Shown one piece after another: positions 1 to 11,820 of a stretch of 64,000 bases of DNA. Made by a program: the position numbers and the translations under genes. Numbering within the stretch: position 1 is the stretch's first letter; each line of letters opens with the position of its first letter. The stretch lies in NCBI RefSeq assembly GCF_016906535.1, contig NC_057379.1, positions 248,001-312,000 on the forward strand. The letters are read 5' to 3'. Origin of the DNA: Rhizoctonia solani (Eukaryota; Basidiomycota; Agaricomycetes; Cantharellales; Ceratobasidiaceae). Under the pieces are notes generated by a model, which saw nothing but the letters and a program-made list of their open reading frames with translations, made no database searches and was not told the origin of the DNA.

Positions 1-1684
1 GTGCGACGGGGCCCGGCGCGATCCGCGAAAAAGCCAGAGGAGCGCAAGTGGCAAGAGGTCCCTGGAGCGCGCGACTATATCCTGAAGATGATGTGGCGAG
101 ATCCAAAGAAAAGGCCGGAAGGGGAGGTGCTGAAGCTGCTGGGCAGAGCTTATGGACTAACAAGGTACCGGTGGCACAGCGATAGACTGAAGCAAGGTGG
201 TGCTTGCCACGAGCCGTCCGCTACGACTTGCAAGGAGTGTCATGATATAACGCCTTCGCCACCGATGGAGCAAGCATCCAACCTGGAGAGCCTCGACGTA
301 CCGGTCCCAGAAGATGGAGGCAAGCAACCACCCAAGTACAGTAAGGTGATTTTTTGAATCTGCCACCACTCGAGCTTAGCTGCCTGTTGTACAGTCGAGG
401 TCGATACAGATCATTACACGAAGCTGTTGACATACCGGATGTCTCGCATATATACCTGGATGCTGCTCGAATCGGTAGGTCGGCTGCTGTGGACGGCAAA
501 AGACACGCGCGAACTACTTGAAGCCATGCTGGACGGCATCTTAGGTAGCCCGACTTTGGTTGCTAGTTTGTTGGTCGTGTACTCATGAAGTGTTTATCCA
601 GGGTACTGGCATGCGGTGAACCAGGGAATACTGCACCGTGACATCAGTGACGGGAATGTACTTATAGATGATTCTGGAGATGGCGATCACCAGCGTGACT
701 CGCAGCCAGACAACGCGACCACAGCGGAAGATGCCCAATGCGATACTCAAGCGGAGAGCAGTATAGCGAGTGACAGTCATCCCATGGCCAAGTCTCGCCA
801 GGCGCTCCAGGTCACACTTGACAAGCTTGGACGCGAACGAGACATGCGCGGGTTCCTTGGCGACTACGATCTGTTCACGACCCACAGCAAGATGGGGCCC
901 GAGTTCTTTGGCGAGTCGTTCAAGCGGGGATGGGACGATGAGTCTAACTCGGGAGCGGAAGATGACGGCGATGCGATCGAAGCAAAGCCTGATGCTAAGA
1001 GGCGCAAATTGAACAACGACCAACTGCCTTCGAAATCCAGCGGTGGCAACTCAAGGGAACCGGCTCGATCAGGTGTTGCAAGTGGATCGGCTACTGGTCT
1101 AGGAGTCAAGAGGTACAAGAGAATCGACTTCCGCACGGTAAGTGTGTGAGTATTCATCTGGACGTGCCTCTTCTCAACTGTTTGCTCGAAAGGGGACGCC
1201 TACTTTTATGTCAATTCGAGTACTCCGTGTTGAGATTGGAACACCTTACGTGCACCACTTCATGGACGACCTACAGTCGTTCTTCTGGCTGTTGTTATGG
1301 TGTGTCGTTGAACACAGGGATATTAACGATGGCAAGAACGGAACTGCTGTTCAGCCAACACGGAAGGCTGAAGAGTTACTGGCAAAACTGGACCGTGCGG
1401 ATTCGGACTTTGGTGTACTCTGTGACTCAAAGGAAGCAATTCTAACTGGGTGCACAATGGGTGAATTTCGATACGCATTGGAAGCTTGTGGGAATAGTTG
1501 GGCCACCAACTCTATCATTATCAAGACTATCCTCCGATTGGGTAGTTACTTCTCTGACTCGCGTTATCTTCGAAACTTTTCCCAGTACCCACCCGAGAAG
1601 GTGTTTCCAGAAATTGTCGAGATCTACACAAAGGCCTTGCACGAGATGAGCTCTTCCGGCGCTGGCGTTGTTTCGCATAATTAG
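1..1684 (+). CDS. FunK1-type fungal protein kinase, 5' truncated by the window edge
   Basis: C-terminal part of a fungal-specific FunK1 kinase. Exons are 1-340, 395-544, 602-1137 and 1193-1684; all three introns are GT..AG and keep phase. The catalytic loop LHRDISDGNVLI lies at about 634-669 and holds the HRD aspartate and the metal-binding asparagine. The DFG position reads GDYDL (about 862-876), a variant, followed by the GTPTFMS segment that starts the last exon. Between the catalytic loop and GTPTFMS sits a long acidic, low-complexity insert, which is usual for FunK1. The C-terminal signature YPPEKVFPE is present. The N-lobe lies outside the window. Substrates of this family are unknown. 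A relic of a related gene lies at about 36.5 kb. Confidence 0.85.
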
Positions 1685-2944
1685 CATGTTTTGTATTTGA
1701 TTTGTTTATTTCCATTGTACTTCCTTTTTGTCTTTTCACAGCATTCATAGTAACCATACTTTACCTACATCATTGATCATTAATCAGTCAAAGTTACCCA
1801 ATTCATTTTCGTGTACCCACCATTTCTCTAGAGCAAAGAGCGCTATGCTGCTGCCAGAGTATTCAAGCTAAATCTGATATAAAACCCATTCTTTTTGGGA
1901 CAAAGAGCCAGGCCGGGCCACAGTTTCTCCAGTGCCGGTTAGACCTTTCATCGCCAGATTCATGTAAACATATGTCACTGTCAGCGACCATTGACCTGCT
2001 CTGATTAGTCAATGGTTTACTTGTGCACTATAAACCAGGGAAACATATATGCTAGATCTCAATTTGTATAGAGGCAGCGGCGTAATGCTTAGTAAATCTT
2101 TATGACATTCGGCTCGTATGCTTCATTAGCAATATAAATTATCTATGCGTTTTCAGAACCTGTCGGGGACGCAGCTGATCTTCGATCGACGGCAGTCATC
2201 AATTTTAATCCTAATCGTGGTGCCTGCGCTTCATGCAGTTCGAAGCAAAGGACGAACGCATGTACGTTTCTCCTTCCAACCACACCGCACATCATGAGAA
2301 CTTGAGGATAGACGCATTTTCGCTAGTTGTCCATGACACTATAATTCTGTGAATTCTGTGAGTTTGCTTGGAACCCCTGACATAGCCGCCGACTTGGCCA
2401 TTAAGATATGTGCGCCTCAGTATGAACTGGGACATGGGTCTGTACCCAGTAGCGTAGGCATGAATGAGAAATCAGCTGTACGTTGGGATTATTGGAGATG
2501 TATGCGTATTCATTTGAGTGCTGCCAAGATCAGTCACGACCAAAGCTTAGTCTACCTAATGTCATTTAGGGTGCCATACATTATAGGATAGGATCAAATT
2601 TACCAAGATTCCGACCATCTATCGAGAGCGTATCTCAATAAGGGCAACTATTTCTAAAGTGAGCGTAGTCCTTAGTGACCGAGGACAAGTAAAGTCCGTC
2701 TTGTATCTCTATCTAGTATTTGGCATTTAAATACACGCATCTCACGGGTCTGGAGACGCCCCTCATCGAGTCATGCTCTTTAACGACACTCGGGTATATT
2801 ACGCAGGGCCTGAGTACAGCGGCGATACTAGCAACGAATCTACAAAATAAATGTAATTACATGGTACTAAAGATAGGTAACGGAAAGCACACGTGAGATA
2901 CTAAATTACAAATATACAACCTCGAATAGTCCCTTTCTGGGTGT
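1685..2944. other. Intergenic, no gene seen
   Basis: AT-richer stretch between two convergent genes. The only open frames are short (the longest is 2349-2591) and show no splice-linked continuation or recognisable motif. No RNA gene or repeat was recognised. Confidence 0.5.
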
Positions 2945-4061
2945 TTAGTCAAGAGCTTCACACCAGTCACACCCGGCACCTGTACATAGAAACAAGGTTC
3001 CCAAGTTCGGATCAGAGGCAATTAAAGGGGTATGCTCATGAGGGGCACTAGTTAGAGGGTTAGAAATTATAAGAGAAGAGAAAAAACTGCCATGCACTCA
3101 CTGTACTTCCTGAATGTGCTCCGCAAATGATAAAGCAGCGGATGAAATCGATATCTCTCTCTGACAGGTCATGCAGCCAAATGTATTGTTCGGACCAGTT
3201 TGTAGTGTTTGTGAATCGCAAAACGGACAAGGACACCCTGAATTCGACAGCGAGAAGATAAAGGCGGGGAGTATCTGGGCCAGGTCCGCCTCAGATAGTG
3301 ATTGTGCCTCAGAGGATCGTGTGGATGAGACATAGGCTTCGTACTCGGCGGCGGGATCGTCGTATTCGATCTCAATATCGTCAGGAACTAACTCAAGAAT
3401 TAGCGCAGCCAAGGCGATCCACCAACCAACAACGCACTTTCTTCTACTTCAGAAACCAAACCAAAAGCGGCTTCCATCTCGTCGACCTCTCCGATATCAG
3501 ATCCTACCTCGAGCTCATACGAAACGCGATGGCGATGCAAAGCCCGTCGGTTAGTGGAGATCATGATACGCCTCAGTGTCTACACAAAAATAAGCAACAT
3601 AGATATATAAATACACCACAGGTGCTCACCTCCTCGTCGATATCTTCGTCATCTTCGTCGTCCATGTCGATATCTCCGGCTTCACTGCTCGCTTCGCTCA
3701 TCCCGAAGTTTGGCCTTGTCCCACGAGCTCGCGCCAAGGCCCGGGATCGGTCTTGTTCGACGCGTTGCATGCATCTAGCCTTGAGCCTTTCTCGAGCAAG
3801 TTGTTTTTGAGGACTCTCTTCTCCCGACTTTGCCCTTTTCATTATCCGATTTATGCCCAGGCTCGGACTGCTGCCTGGGAGTTGGCGTTTGTATGACACT
3901 CGTCTGGCAGGAGTTGCAAGTGGCGATGACGTATGGGGCGCGAAAGGAGATGATGGACCTGCATGTCGCGCTGTACTGGGAGTATTGAAAATCATGTTTG
4001 GCGTAGACAAGAAATTAGCTTGAAGATCTGTTCTCGCGGGTGGGATGGGTGTCGAAGACAT
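2945..4061 (-). CDS. RPA-interacting protein homologue (C-terminal zinc finger)
   Basis: Likely orthologue of RPAIN, which in animals binds replication protein A and takes it into the nucleus. Four exons: 4061-3630, 3579-3438, 3387-3102 and 3047-2945, total 963 nt (320 residues), with introns of 50-54 nt in matching phase. The start is the ATG at 4061; an upstream in-frame TTG is not needed. The N-terminal basic segment RERLKARCMQRVEQDR matches the conserved RPAIN motif. The middle is acidic. The C-terminus carries CPCPFC, then GCMTC, an AEH motif, and after the last intron FLCTGAGCDWCEAL, the pattern of cysteine pairs expected of the RPAIN zinc finger. The last intron matters: without it the second cysteine set is lost. 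Family call from motifs, not from alignment. Confidence 0.75.
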
Positions 4062-5057
4062 AAACAACGGGATCGAACCACACGTGACATCGATCGACTC
4101 CAGTGGCTATGCATCTGTCGATTCCGTTTCACGACAACGTACCTCATGATAATAACATTCAATTCCTACTATATTGGGCCTGAAAGAATTCAGTGGTAAG
4201 TATACAGTGCTATATATAAGTGACGTGTTTGAATCGTTTATCAAAACAAATTGGCTCCATTGAGCACCGGGGGTGGGGTAAAATGCATATAACTACTAGT
4301 ACATGTAGACACCCTTTTGCCACAGTAAGATTTTGTTTTTGATTTACCCTGCTTCCTCCAAATATCTTTCAGAACTAGCAAGTGAGCTCATGTCCTTAGC
4401 GCCTTGCTTCATCTTGTCCTCTGATCTTATTTTTTTGCCTTGATACTGATTATCATTTCATAAGAGTATGATCTGAGGACGGCTCGAGATAAAGCATTCA
4501 GCATCGTATACTGGGGTACTTTCGAACCGAGGGCCGGGAGGACTATTTATACCCATATCTCTGCATAAAGACTACCGCAGATAGCGCCCCAGGTGGTCCC
4601 TCATTATTCTCCAGGCATACATATGTCCCAGAGATACCAGATAGATCTTTACATGTTTCGTCTTCGGTCCGGATTTATCCTCCTTGATTCCACCATTCTC
4701 AAAATTTTTTGATTGTCCACCACAGCCCCTTCTTTATGCAGCCATTCTTCAGTTCGAATTATCTGTGATATCAGCTGTGGCCGCACCACTACCATCTCCT
4801 AAAATTGGACAGAACCATGTTGGACTTGGCATGATATTACCTTCGAAGCTCCGTTGGTCGCTCACCAGCCACAATATATTGGTGGTATATTGGTGTTATG
4901 CCGGAACAAGACTTCCGATTTAAGCACGAAAAGCAGTAGTTAAGCGAATGATCTTAAGTTGCAAATATCAGAAAACTCCCCGGGATGTATTGCAACAGCA
5001 TTACAGTTACAAGACGAAAGTGCAAGTAAAGTTAATAATAATGATTCAAAATTGAAC
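4062..5057. other. Intergenic region with no supported gene
   Basis: Upstream of the RPA-interacting-protein gene and downstream of the PP2C gene. Nothing beyond short random frames was recognised. It should hold the promoter of the RPAIN-like gene and the 3' end of the phosphatase transcript. Confidence 0.45.
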
Positions 5058-6496
5058 TTATAACACCACAACCTGGATGCTTGTATCATCGAGCCACTTG
5101 GAATCCGACTCCAACGTAAGGAAAGCGGATAAATGCGCATTATTCGAGCCACTGTACACCTCCCGTAGGACAGGAAGTGCCAGGTTATCAGGGCCATTGG
5201 TTGCCCAATCCTTAGAATCGAGACGGCTTCCGACGAGTTCGACCCATTTTTGAATCGATTCTTGTTCATTCTCTCCCCTTATATGGACGACGTGATCATC
5301 GACAACACCATCAGACATCAAAAGAACGAAGCGGGGAATACCTTCAGAATCGCCAGCAAGCTCGACATGAGCAATATCTGGGATCGCGCTCAAGTAAGGT
5401 GGGGTAACGTTGCGAGTAGTAAACGCTTCGACTGATGAGTGAACACGGAAACCAGGCTTGGCTCTTAAGAAAATATGACGAGTATAGGCGGCCGGAAGCT
5501 TGAAGGCAACATCTCCGAAAGCTGAGGACACAGTTTTACAAAGGATCCAAGTAAACGCGTAGGAGAAACTAACCTCGGGTAACTGCGATGGCTCCTAGGA
5601 CACGGTTCCGCAAGGTGATCTCGGGCTCGTTGGGATGGGCATCCCGTACGGCCTGTAACTCGGACTCATTGCCTCCATTATGTTGTACTACCAGGTCACG
5701 AGCGAGCCAACTGCCATCGGGTCGTTTAATACCAAGCACTAAATGCATACCAAGTGGAATGAATATCTATCAGATGTGCATAGTCTATGAAACACATACC
5801 TGCCCGAGAGTCTCCAACTCCAGCTGCCCACAAGTTCTTACGACTGGGGTCGACTAGCGAGATGACCGCAGTCGTGCCGCGCATGGCCAAGATGATCTTT
5901 TCATAGTTCCCGCCCCCACAGGCATGGTCATTGACCATAGCTTCAAGCTGCTCATCTGGTATAGAGGCAAGAGCATCCGGATCTGGGAATAAGTCGCGAA
6001 TCGGCTGAATGATTGAGTCGTCGAAAGATGCAAAAGCATCGACCAGCCGGGAAGAGATATCTTCCTTTGGCCGTACTCCAGAGAGGGCACGTTTGATGTA
6101 CTCTGGGAAGTTGTTAATAGCATATTCGGCACACTCTTCGCCAGCATGGCCTTCAGGAATGGTTAATTGGCTGCTCTTGTGACCAAAGCCAAGAAACCTA
6201 CCGTCAAAAACTCCTGCGAGCGACCATTTTTCTCCGTCTATTTCGCAAGTGCCTGCATAAACACGGTCTTGGGAGGCGTTCTCTTTTCCCTGAGCCGGCT
6301 GGAACCACACGCTATCGACCCGAAGGTCAGATGCACTGGAGGACTTTGGGTTTGCATGTCGCAGGAGCTCTTGCGTGAGCTCAGGTTCGGCCAACATTCG
6401 AAAATTCCAGGGGCTGCCATGGCCCTCGATGCTAAGATTTGTGAGCAAACGGCCGTCCGAAGCCTTGGTAACAGTAAAGGGAGCGAGATGCGACAT
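5058..6496 (-). CDS. PP2C-family (PPM) serine/threonine phosphatase
   Basis: Metal-dependent protein phosphatase. Exons 6496-6202, 6150-5800, 5738-5574 and 5521-5058 give 1275 nt, 424 residues. PP2C motifs appear in order: QDR near residue 75, GVFDG|HAGEE with the metal-binding aspartate (the bar marks the first intron), GTTAV, GVGDSRA, TRAFGD created across the third intron, and LLMSDGVVD with a second metal-binding aspartate. The layout resembles the fungal Ptc5/Ptc6 group, some of which act on mitochondrial pyruvate dehydrogenase, but no clear targeting peptide is seen so the location is open. The first intron is 51 nt with no stop, so its retention would keep the frame (see findings). Confidence 0.9.
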
Positions 6497-7367
6497 GAGC
6501 GAGTTCGAGCAAGGCGGGAAGTCAGGAATGAGGCCGAGCCAGAGTGATCATAGGGCCAGTATATATATCTTTTATGCGCAAGAAGAGACTATGTGATGCT
6601 GGGCAAAGGGCCAGGCTGGACAGAATACAAAGATCAGGGTAGAGGGCTAGAGTAACCTAAGAGCTAGTGATGGGCCACCCGCTTGTGCGGCAGCTATTCC
6701 ACATTTGGGTACATTCGTCCGACAAGCGCACGTCGGAATGCATTGGCGCCCCCTGTATTCCAACAGAACATCATTCGAGAACCACGAGCACGCATACGGC
6801 ACCATCCAGATTGATAAGCCCCGGATTAAACTTTCGTAAATATCAGCTGTGCATAGCTTTGAGGCACGTATTGGTCAGGTAGTAAGAGTAGTGGCCGACG
6901 GTTCATAAATAGGAATTTTTATAAAGAGATTCCGTGAACCCTGTACCGATTACAAGAGTTACAAGAGCCTTTCGACCTATAGCATAATCAATTCATTAAA
7001 AAGAGGGACCTCGGCTGGACCCAAAAGAATACAGCGATGGGCCAAGCCACCGTGCGATCGGTAGTTGGCGATATAACGATTTAGGAACAAGAATCCTCCA
7101 ATTTAAAGAGGTATGATTGGGAAAAGGCATTATTTTGGGCCCAATTCGACAGTTATAAGATAGTCAAGAAGCTAGTCTAGAGGACTTCGTATGTTGGGGT
7201 CAGCTGCTTGAGGTAATGTTAGTTTTGGGACAAATGATATGATCGACAGAAATATGACAACCAATCCGCACTGATACCTAAGCGAACCCCAATTCATGAA
7301 ATCGCGAATTCAGTAACGCGCCGATATGACTAACCCAAGAAGACGCCAGTCTAAGGTCACAAAAAAC
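6497..7367. other. Intergenic, no gene seen
   Basis: Upstream of the PP2C gene. Only short frames without recognisable domains. Presumed promoter of the phosphatase and 3' flank of the tRNA-Leu gene. Confidence 0.45.
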
Positions 7368-7464
7368 TGACGACTGTGGGATTCGAACCCACGCCCCGAA
7401 AATCGAGACTAGGAGGTTTGTTATGACCTGAACCTAGCGCCTTGGACCGCTTGGCTAAATCGCC
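7368..7464 (-). tRNA. tRNA-Leu(CAG) with a short intron
   Basis: Read on the minus strand the acceptor arms GGCGATT and AGTCGTC pair, with A as discriminator, as expected for leucine. The anticodon stem CTAGG/CCTAG encloses TTCAGG plus about 12 nt that I take as a canonical intron after position 37, leaving anticodon CAG. A long variable arm (class II tRNA) and a perfect T arm GTGGG-TTCGAAT-CCCAC follow. The exact intron limits are inferred. Confidence 0.88.
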
Positions 7465-7960
7465 TTGCGCTGTAGCTCACAAATTCTATTTATATCTACT
7501 ACTGCTGATGATACCTATAGCTCATCTTGTGCGACAGAAAGCGCAAACATTGATAATATGCCGTTCTTGAAATTATGGATGAATGATTAACTCCAGACAC
7601 TATAATGATTTAAAGGGGGATCCCGTTCCGATGAGTAGCGGCTCTAAGCGAATTGGGCACTCTGAGAAATCGAATGGCGATCGACAGTCGAGCTCAAGGG
7701 CAAGGGATAGCGATATTAAGGTCAACAGATCGAGACTCGGGCTAAAAGACAACATTGTGACACATTTTGCCGCTACTAGAGCTTTGATCAAACGTATTCG
7801 CAGAGGTTCACAGGGAACTGCCAGACTCTCATCAGCCATTCGAAGACCAGGAGCCCGATCATGTCACTAGCACAATGATAATACTTCTGATATCCATTTT
7901 TCAACACTTAGTGATCGTGTATTTGTTGAATAGCCCATTGAAGAAATACTGACTCAATTG

Positions 7961-8104
7961 GTCAGAAGCGGCAAGGACTTAATCCGTCAACTCGAAGTTT
8001 GTCAAGTTGGCCAGAACCCGGTGTCGGATAGTGGCTTTGGCGATATCTACTATGACATGTTGGCAAATGGAGAACAAATTGGCCTCAAATCTTTGAGAAT
8101 CTAA
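7961..8104 (+). pseudogene. N-lobe relic of an HGD-type protein kinase
   Basis: A 47-codon stretch ending in a stop resembles the start of the kinase domain of the gene at 56.9-58.6 kb. Aligned pieces are NPVSDSGFGDIYYDML against HPVSHGGFSDIYRGRL, and IGLKSLRI against VAIKVLRI. The glycine loop and the ATP-binding lysine are still visible, but no further catalytic exons follow in 8.1-9.0 kb. It is a decayed fragment, not a gene. The preceding frame at 7583-7870 may be decayed N-terminal sequence of the same copy, but I cannot show it. Confidence 0.65.
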
Positions 8105-9068
8105 TTTGGTCTTAGTGAAGATGAAAAACGGCATTTGAGGGCGAGCAAATTCAACCAAGCTTGACTCCGAACGATAGTAGATGTTCATTCATTGGAGATG
8201 GTAAACTGACCATTATCCTTCCGTACCCACATTTGGATTCATATGATTTCCGCAGACAATCTTGATATAATGCATTGCATTAGATGCTAAAATAATGAAC
8301 TGATATTATGTTTATAGGGCATTATATCTAGGGGAGTACTGTATGACGGAGTCAAAAACGCTGCAGTAATCTTCAAGGCATCTCAAGGGGCATATGCCCC
8401 ATGCGACTCGAGGCTGACATACCCTGGTCCTTGCTGGTAAAGTGCTGGGGTTTCGACCAATCTAAGTGTCAAATTATTGCTTTGAGTAGGTGAGTTCCAG
8501 CACCAATTGTTTCAAACTGTTGCCTGATTTCAGCCGTAACTACAGCTACGAGATATACGGGATAAGCGCCTTTGGAAAAGTACCGCTAGCACAGCTTGCG
8601 TTTGACACTTCACACAATGTCACATTATGCTCCCGTTGTATTAACATGCTTTTTTTCCCCTTGGGCACAATTCAATCGTTAGCACCACTTCCCATTTTCC
8701 TCCCTAGAAAAGCCTTGTCTCTAAAAATACCATAATGGCCGGCGAGGTAAATTTAGAGATGATTCCGGTCTGCCAAATTCAAGCCGGCAGGCTCACTAGT
8801 TATGTATCGATAAGATGGCACGAACTTAATTAAATATCTTGCGGTGAAACGACCCAAGCTCGAAATACTAACATATGTATTTTCAGTATCATCACCACAT
8901 AAACGTGAGGACTATGGGATAGCAAAGTTCAACAAAGGCCATAGAGTAAAGCCAATAGAAATCAACTAGAGTATGTTGTGATCCTTATATGAAACGATTT
9001 ATCGTATGGAAATTACCTAATAGTACACATACAAGATATAAGTCTATTAAATAGTCATACAACGCCGG
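8105..9068. other. Intergenic, no gene seen
   Basis: No continuation of the kinase relic, no RNA gene and no repeat was recognised. The right end is the 3' flank of the transporter gene. Confidence 0.45.
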
Positions 9069-10852
9069 CTAACACACGGTATCCGTGGAAGAAGCTGGGT
9101 CCGCAAGCACATTACCATCCTGAGTGGGAGCAATCTGAGGCTCAAATGAACTGTTGAGTAGTCCCTCTGTATCCTTTACCAAATCACGAACGGTCAAAAA
9201 AGCAAGAGTCGTCCAAAGCATAAAAACGAAAAGGCAAAGCACGGAAGCGACGATGCGGAAGAAAGCTGAATCGAGAACTTGGGACAGATATATCGTGAGC
9301 ATACTATAGACACCCTATATGCGCACTTGTCAGTTGCGGAACCGAATGGACAAGCCAAAAACATACCAGTGGGAAGACCATTCCCCAGAACCCCGCGGCG
9401 AATTTCGGCCGATTGGCTCGCCATGTTTCGTATATTGACACGATGGATAGCACAACCCACCAAATGCCAAGTGTCCAGAGAAAGTACCCGGCTACGAAGC
9501 CTATGAGTGCCGGTGGTTGTGGAGCGCGCAGGTAAAGGTTCTTAGCGGCGCCTTCCTCAGCCAACTTTGCGCCGACCTTTCCAAGAATAATAAAAGCGGC
9601 TCCTCCCTTTAAATCCCAAGTTAGAAACGGACATTTTCTGAAATTATGACAAACTTACTTGACCACATGGCCCGACTGGCACGAATTTCGTGGCAATAAT
9701 AGTACCGGGGGGTAGACCGATCGTTATTAGCCGTAGGATGTACAAGGGCATAAGCATTAGTGCCATTCCGAGCCCAAGGACTAGCGAAGAGGCGGATACA
9801 AACACCCCAATAAGGGCGTGAGTTGATGAATAGGGAACAAGAGCTTCGGCCAAGAGTGCTCCTGTCGTGGAAGGAACAATAAGTGTGATGGTCGGAAGAA
9901 TCCAGACAGCGTTAAGTGTTGGGATGCTATGTTCGTGACGAGAAATCCTATACCAGAAAGCGATTGGCTATAGTGGGATAGTAAAGGCTGACAAAACCCA
10001 CATTGTGTAAAGAATAAGGAAATATACGGGGACGGAAACAACCATATCGAACCACCATAGCCCCCAAAGCACATAGACAAAGGTTCGAGACTCCGGAAAA
10101 TAGTCGTCTCGAACATTCAGCAGAGCATTGATAATGGTAGCAAACCCCATTGGTAAGCATCCTACAGAAACAGGTGAGCAGACTCAGACGATGTTAAAAA
10201 AGGAAATTACGTACCAACATACAAGCTCTGGAGGGGATGCATGAACATCATTTTGAAAACCTAGGACAAGCTGTCAATATATGCGCCACCCCCACTAGCT
10301 GTCACAAATTACCTCTGGATGCCTAACATATCGAACAATGGCGAAACCCAAAAACACGAAAAGCAGAATTACGTTCAAGAGAAGAAACGCAGCCCCAAAC
10401 GCGTGTAATACAGGCTCGTGCCCATACGGAAAACTGTGAAGGAGGGCAGACACAGCGCCCGTCCCTGGTGTGTACCAGTTAGCCACCGACGGACTCGCAG
10501 GAGGAGTGCAGACATACCCATGACCACGGTAAACCACGATGGAGCGAAGTCTCTAAACGCCCCCTAAATGAGGAACCAAGCTCCACCAGCGAAACCCCCA
10601 ACTCACCTGATCCGGTCGCTGACGAGCTGACGGGCCACCGAACGCTGACCACGGCGCTTGGTCATCTGCGTCTCTAGATCTGCGTTCCCCACCGTCATCG
10701 ACATCAACGAAGCTTTGGTGGTAAGCTAAAAGACCCCCACTCGGGTTTATATCCTCCGCAAGGGGATTTACAATGAAAATCGGTGCGGGGTAAGAATACC
10801 TACCCCCAGGGCCGAAGAGGGATGCCGTCATTCCAATTCGGTATGAGCACAT
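9069..10852 (-). CDS. SSU1-like sulfite efflux / C4-dicarboxylate (TDT family) transporter
   Basis: Polytopic plasma-membrane transporter of the tellurite-resistance/dicarboxylate family, to which the fungal sulfite pump Ssu1 and malate permease Mae1 belong. Recognisable blocks in order: FAPSWFTVVMGTGAVSALL at the first helix (joined across an intron near 10519), GCLPMGFATIINAL, ITIGLPPGTIIATKFVPVGPCGQ split over the later exons, GFWGMVFPL, and a final helix before a polar tail ending at the TAG at 9069. About ten hydrophobic segments are seen over roughly seven exons. The start is uncertain: I use the in-frame ATG at 10852; further spliced exon-like pieces lie upstream to about 11500. Sulfite versus dicarboxylate cannot be settled from sequence alone. 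Confidence 0.85.
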
Positions 10853-11520
10853 GATGGCCTGGGTGGACAATATCCGCACAGGAAATATAGGATGTATAGT
10901 AACATTTTCCATCAACTGATTGAAAAGCATGTCAATCCATAGCGCGGTCCACGACGAGGTTTATGCTCACGTATGCGAAATCCGAGCAAGTGACGCCTGA
11001 AACTGGCTTGGATTCGAAGTACTTGAAACGGGTGCTCTGGGGGGTTAGGAGACCCGGAAATCTGACGGGGAGGGAAACAGGAATGGGCCCGAAGAAAATT
11101 TAAACGGGCGTGTACCTGTGCACCATTAGGCCAACTAGAGTGACTCCTTGAAGAGTTTGTTGCAGATGCCTTAACACTGAGAAATCCTTGGATATCCAAA
11201 AATGGATTGACATGCCAAGCCTATTGTATGTCCCCGAGAGCATAGGAGTGTACCGGCTATAACTCGGCTATCGGTATCATGATCCTAGAGAATCTGTGAG
11301 GAACACGTCAAGCCTGTGCAAAATTCAAACACGAGCGGAATGCGCAGCGTGCTCGCCTCAGATGGAGACTCCGTGGGTCCAAGAATAAACCAGCCCAATT
11401 TCCACACATTTAACCTTAATCGCAAAATTAAGCCTAGACCCAGCAATGACAACGAAGCGATCTTCCTTGAGTAAAGGATGACACGCTCCAAAATCAGGAG
11501 ATATCATAAAAAGTATTACC
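10853..11520 (-). other. Exon-like pieces upstream of the transporter, unassigned
   Basis: Several minus-strand stretches have plausible splice signals and open phase, for example GTGAGC at about 10970 to CAG at about 10920, and a piece reading CADIVHPGHHVLIPNWNDG that could splice to the transporter exon at 10725 in place of the ATG at 10852. They may be extra 5' exons of the transporter, a 5'UTR, or remains of another gene. I recognise no domain in them. Confidence 0.35.
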
Positions 11521-11820
11521 TGTTCAAAATTTTAGCAAGGAAGACAAGTAAAAAGAAAATTACACAATTTATACAAATCCATAAGTGAGCTTAATACGTA
11601 TACATCGGCATTCCGCACAAGACAGACAACAAGAGGAAGAGAGAGAACAAGAGATACCAAGCGAACAACAAATGTTGGAATCGTTAATCGAAATTAGAAG
11701 TTCTGGGCAAGTTATTCTGTGATAGTGTTGCCGCACCAAGACCAGATCCGTAGCTGCTGAACGAGGCACGCCGTCGAGACGGAATTCAAAGTGGCAGAGG
11801 ATGAGAAATGGAGAGGGAGA

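Noticed and set aside
7583..7870. 95-codon plus-strand frame and its antisense partner upstream of the kinase relic
   Set aside because: Composition is low-complexity and no alignment to the kinase N-termini was convincing.
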